This document shows, one piece after another, positions 62,176 to 64,000 of a stretch of 64,000 nt of DNA. Positions within the stretch are counted from its first letter, which is position 1. Each line of letters begins with the position of its first letter. The position numbers and the translations under genes were made by a program. Below the pieces are notes generated by a model. The model was not told the origin of the DNA, made no database searches, and saw only the letters and a list, made by a program, of their open reading frames with translations. The DNA is from Nitrospinaceae bacterium (GTDB taxonomy: Bacteria; Nitrospinota; Nitrospinia; Nitrospinales; Nitrospinaceae), in NCBI GenBank assembly GCA_029261535.1, contig JAJDBF010000031.1, forward strand, positions 1 through 64,000. The letters run 5' to 3'.

Positions 62176-64000
62176 ATGGCTCATCCCTCAAAACGCCTCA
62201 AAGACCTGTCTCCACAAGAAATCGCCGCCCTGTTTTTGAGCGAATGTGCGACCAATTCTACCTCCAAAAATGCGCGGGATCTGCTATCCGCCTTTCGCGA
62301 TAAAGTGACGGCAGACGATTTCCCGGAAGGACAACCTGAGCCGGCGCAAAAACTTTTAAAGACCCTGACCGATCTGTTCGGCATTCAGCCGGGAGACCCC
62401 TTCAAAAGAAAAACAGAAGCGAATCTCAAACCTTCGCCTCCTTCCGGGATGACGATTACACCGGACGGCGGCCTGATTCTTGCCGATGACTTCAATCACC
62501 GCATCCAGATTTTTGATAGTGACCGCAATTTAAAAACACAATTCGGATGCAAGGGCAAACAGCCGGGCGAATTTCAATATCCCAAAGGTGTCGCGCTCGA
62601 TAACAACGGGCACCTGTATGTCGCTGATGGCTGGAACCACCGCGTCCAGAAATTCGACCTCGAAGGAAATTTCATTTCCACGTTCGGAGAATTCGGCGAA
62701 GGCCTCGGTCAGATGAACGAACCCTGGGACGTGCTGGTCGATTCCAACGGTCGCGTCATCGTGGTCGAACGTTACAACCACCGCATCCAGTTTTTCGATG
62801 CCAACGGCAACTCCGAGGGCTGGACCGGTCAACGCGCAACGGTGTTCGAGGATCAACTGGCGTTCATTTACGAAACCTCTTCCGCGCTGGCACCACGCCC
62901 GGCACTGGAATTCCCCACCAGCGTTGCCGAAGACCCACACGGTAATTTCTTTGTGACGGACAGTGCCAATCACCGCGTGCTCAAGTTCGACCGCGAGTGG
63001 CAACTACTAAAAAGTTTTGGCAGTCAGGGCGAGGCACCAGGACAGTTTCAATATCCCATGGGCCTGTCGGTGGATGATAGCGGACAGGTATACGTTGCCG
63101 ACCTCAACAATAATCGCATTCAACAATTCACCGGCGACGGCGTGTTTCTCTCAGCTTTTACCGAAGGCGAAGGCGGCACAGCTCTTAAGATGCCCGGCCT
63201 CGTGCTTGCCGGGAATGACGGCGCACTCTGGGTCGCGCTCACGCTCGACCCGGTCCTGCACCCGTTCCAATCTCCAACGCTCGCCACGGCTCAAACTTAT
63301 GAAGCGCTGTCGACTTTGCAACCGCAATCAATTGAGCTGAGGTTGGCCCACAGCCAGCATCTTGAAGACAGCGGACAAACCCAGGCGGCGTATGAAATTT
63401 ACCAGCAGGCGGTCGACCTTTATATAAGGAACGAATCGGGCCTCTCGGAAAAATTCGCCAACCTGCCCGGCACCTGGGCGCGTCTCACTCAAAAAACGGA
63501 CAGCAAAATTGAACACGCTGAACAATTGTCAAACGCGCTTGCTCAACTGGGCAAACTGCACGGGGCACGACGCGAGCATCTACTCGAACAATTTCAGGAG
63601 TGGACTGATTTTCTGCCAGCATATTGTGGTCGTTTGGTAGAAGAGCAGAACAAAACGCTGAACAATAACGAAGACCCGCTTGAATTCGACCGCCAATTTT
63701 TCGAGATGAAAAGTCGCGACAAAGAACTGTTCCGCAACACCCGCCTGGCGATGGTCGACTACCAGGAGTCCGTCGCCCGATTTGAACAGGCCGTGCGCGA
63801 AACCCTCCTGCTACCGCTTGATGAAAAGTTTCTTACGCAATTGATGCCAGAGCTTCAGCAGGGCTTCGGTCATGTCGGCGATCTCCTGCTTCAACTATTG
63901 AAGCGCAAGGAACGCAGTGAAGAGTTTCTCATCAAAACCCTACAGGAAGAACGCGGTGCCAAGGAACACTGGGCCGAGTTCGTCGCCAATCACAGCATCA
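62176..64000 (+). CDS. NHL-repeat protein with helical C-terminal part (3' end cut by window)
   Basis: The frame from ATG 62176 is open to the right edge (at least 608 residues). After about 75 helical residues there are at least four NHL repeats forming a beta-propeller: ILADDFNHRIQIFD, LYVADGWNHRVQKFD, VIVVERYNHRIQFFD, FVTDSANHRVLKFD and YVADLNNNRIQQFT. From about residue 380 the sequence is helical and TPR-like (SQHLEDSGQTQAAYEIYQQA), then coiled. No signal peptide is seen, so it may be cytoplasmic. Similar propellers act as scaffolds. It faces away from the radical SAM unit and may open another part of the region. Confidence 0.85.
   Translation, partial: MAHPSKRLKDLSPQEIAALFLSECATNSTSKNARDLLSAFRDKVTADDFPEGQPEPAQKLLKTLTDLFGIQPGDPFKRKTEANLKPSPPSGMTITPDGGLILADDFNHRIQIFDSDRNLKTQFGCKGKQPGEFQYPKGVALDNNGHLYVADGWNHRVQKFDLEGNFISTFGEFGEGLGQMNEPWDVLVDSNGRVIVVERYNHRIQFFDANGNSEGWTGQRATVFEDQLAFIYETSSALAPRPALEFPTSVAEDPHGNFFVTDSANHRVLKFDREWQLLKSFGSQGEAPGQFQYPMGLSVDDSGQVYVADLNNNRIQQFTGDGVFLSAFTEGEGGTALKMPGLVLAGNDGALWVALTLDPVLHPFQSPTLATAQTYEALSTLQPQSIELRLAHSQHLEDSGQTQAAYEIYQQAVDLYIRNESGLSEKFANLPGTWARLTQKTDSKIEHAEQLSNALAQLGKLHGARREHLLEQFQEWTDFLPAYCGRLVEEQNKTLNNNEDPLEFDRQFFEMKSRDKELFRNTRLAMVDYQESVARFEQAVRETLLLPLDEKFLTQLMPELQQGFGHVGDLLLQLLKRKERSEEFLIKTLQEERGAKEHWAEFVANHSI

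Noticed and set aside
1-64000. CRISPR array, tRNA, rRNA or prophage genes
   Set aside because: No regularly spaced repeats, clover-leaf sequences, rRNA-like stretches or phage structural genes were recognised by reading.

Overview
This window looks like a chromosomal segment of a Gram-negative, respiring bacterium. The best guess is a Nitrospina-like member of the Nitrospinota. That is inference from gene content: a copper nitrite reductase NirK, small exported c-type cytochromes, an alginate-export-type porin, a hopanoid-associated epimerase (HpnA-like), a CruF-like carotenoid protein, and many exported proteins with Gram-negative signal peptides. No rRNA, tRNA, transposase, phage gene or CRISPR array was recognised.

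Positions 1-9056 are all on the minus strand. They hold a partial cytochrome c, an exported protein of unknown function, a STAS-domain protein coupled to a short-type glycogen phosphorylase, and then the most unusual locus: a seven-gene operon (9056 down to 3458). It starts with an outer-membrane beta-barrel protein and continues with three tandem copies of a two-gene module. Each module pairs a small exported helical protein carrying two conserved cysteines with a larger exported protein that has a helical charged body and a cysteine-rich C-terminal domain. The genes in each pair overlap by ATGA. The 3' parts of modules 2 and 3 are almost identical in DNA, while the helical bodies have diverged.

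Positions 9280-34517 are a mixed housekeeping and regulatory region: PhnC and PhnD without a PhnE permease, a second exported cytochrome c, a DJ-1/PfpI-like protein lacking the elbow cysteine, a DUF4325-type protein with two tandem cyclophilins, a TgpA-like transglutaminase, a PAS-GGDEF cyclase, a sigma-54 activator, NirK, a MobB-MobA fusion followed by MoeA, an FG-GAP protein, the porin, a parvulin, HpnA, CruF-like, YajQ, two small paralogous membrane proteins, a LOG-family protein, and a cyclic-nucleotide-binding protein with a good sigma-54 promoter.

Positions 34858-64000 are mainly a surface-glycan or glycosylation region. It contains five or more glycosyltransferases (one broken by a frameshift in a run of nine T), two GT-C-like membrane proteins, four radical SAM enzymes, two SAM-dependent methyltransferases and an NHL-repeat protein cut by the window end. 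Five of these enzymes, with different chemistries, end in TPR-like tails with a similar last motif, which suggests a shared docking or scaffolding principle. A ParDE-type toxin-antitoxin pair, a lone receiver-domain protein, an RNase Z-like protein and prfB with the classic programmed frameshift interrupt this region.

Most gaps carry dispersed repeats. One family is a roughly 120-bp element with inverted ends (22720-22837, 45282-45402, and a shortened copy at 53743-53839). Another is a roughly 30-bp motif with inverted ends (for example 28255-28284 and 37260-37289). No transposase is present to explain either.
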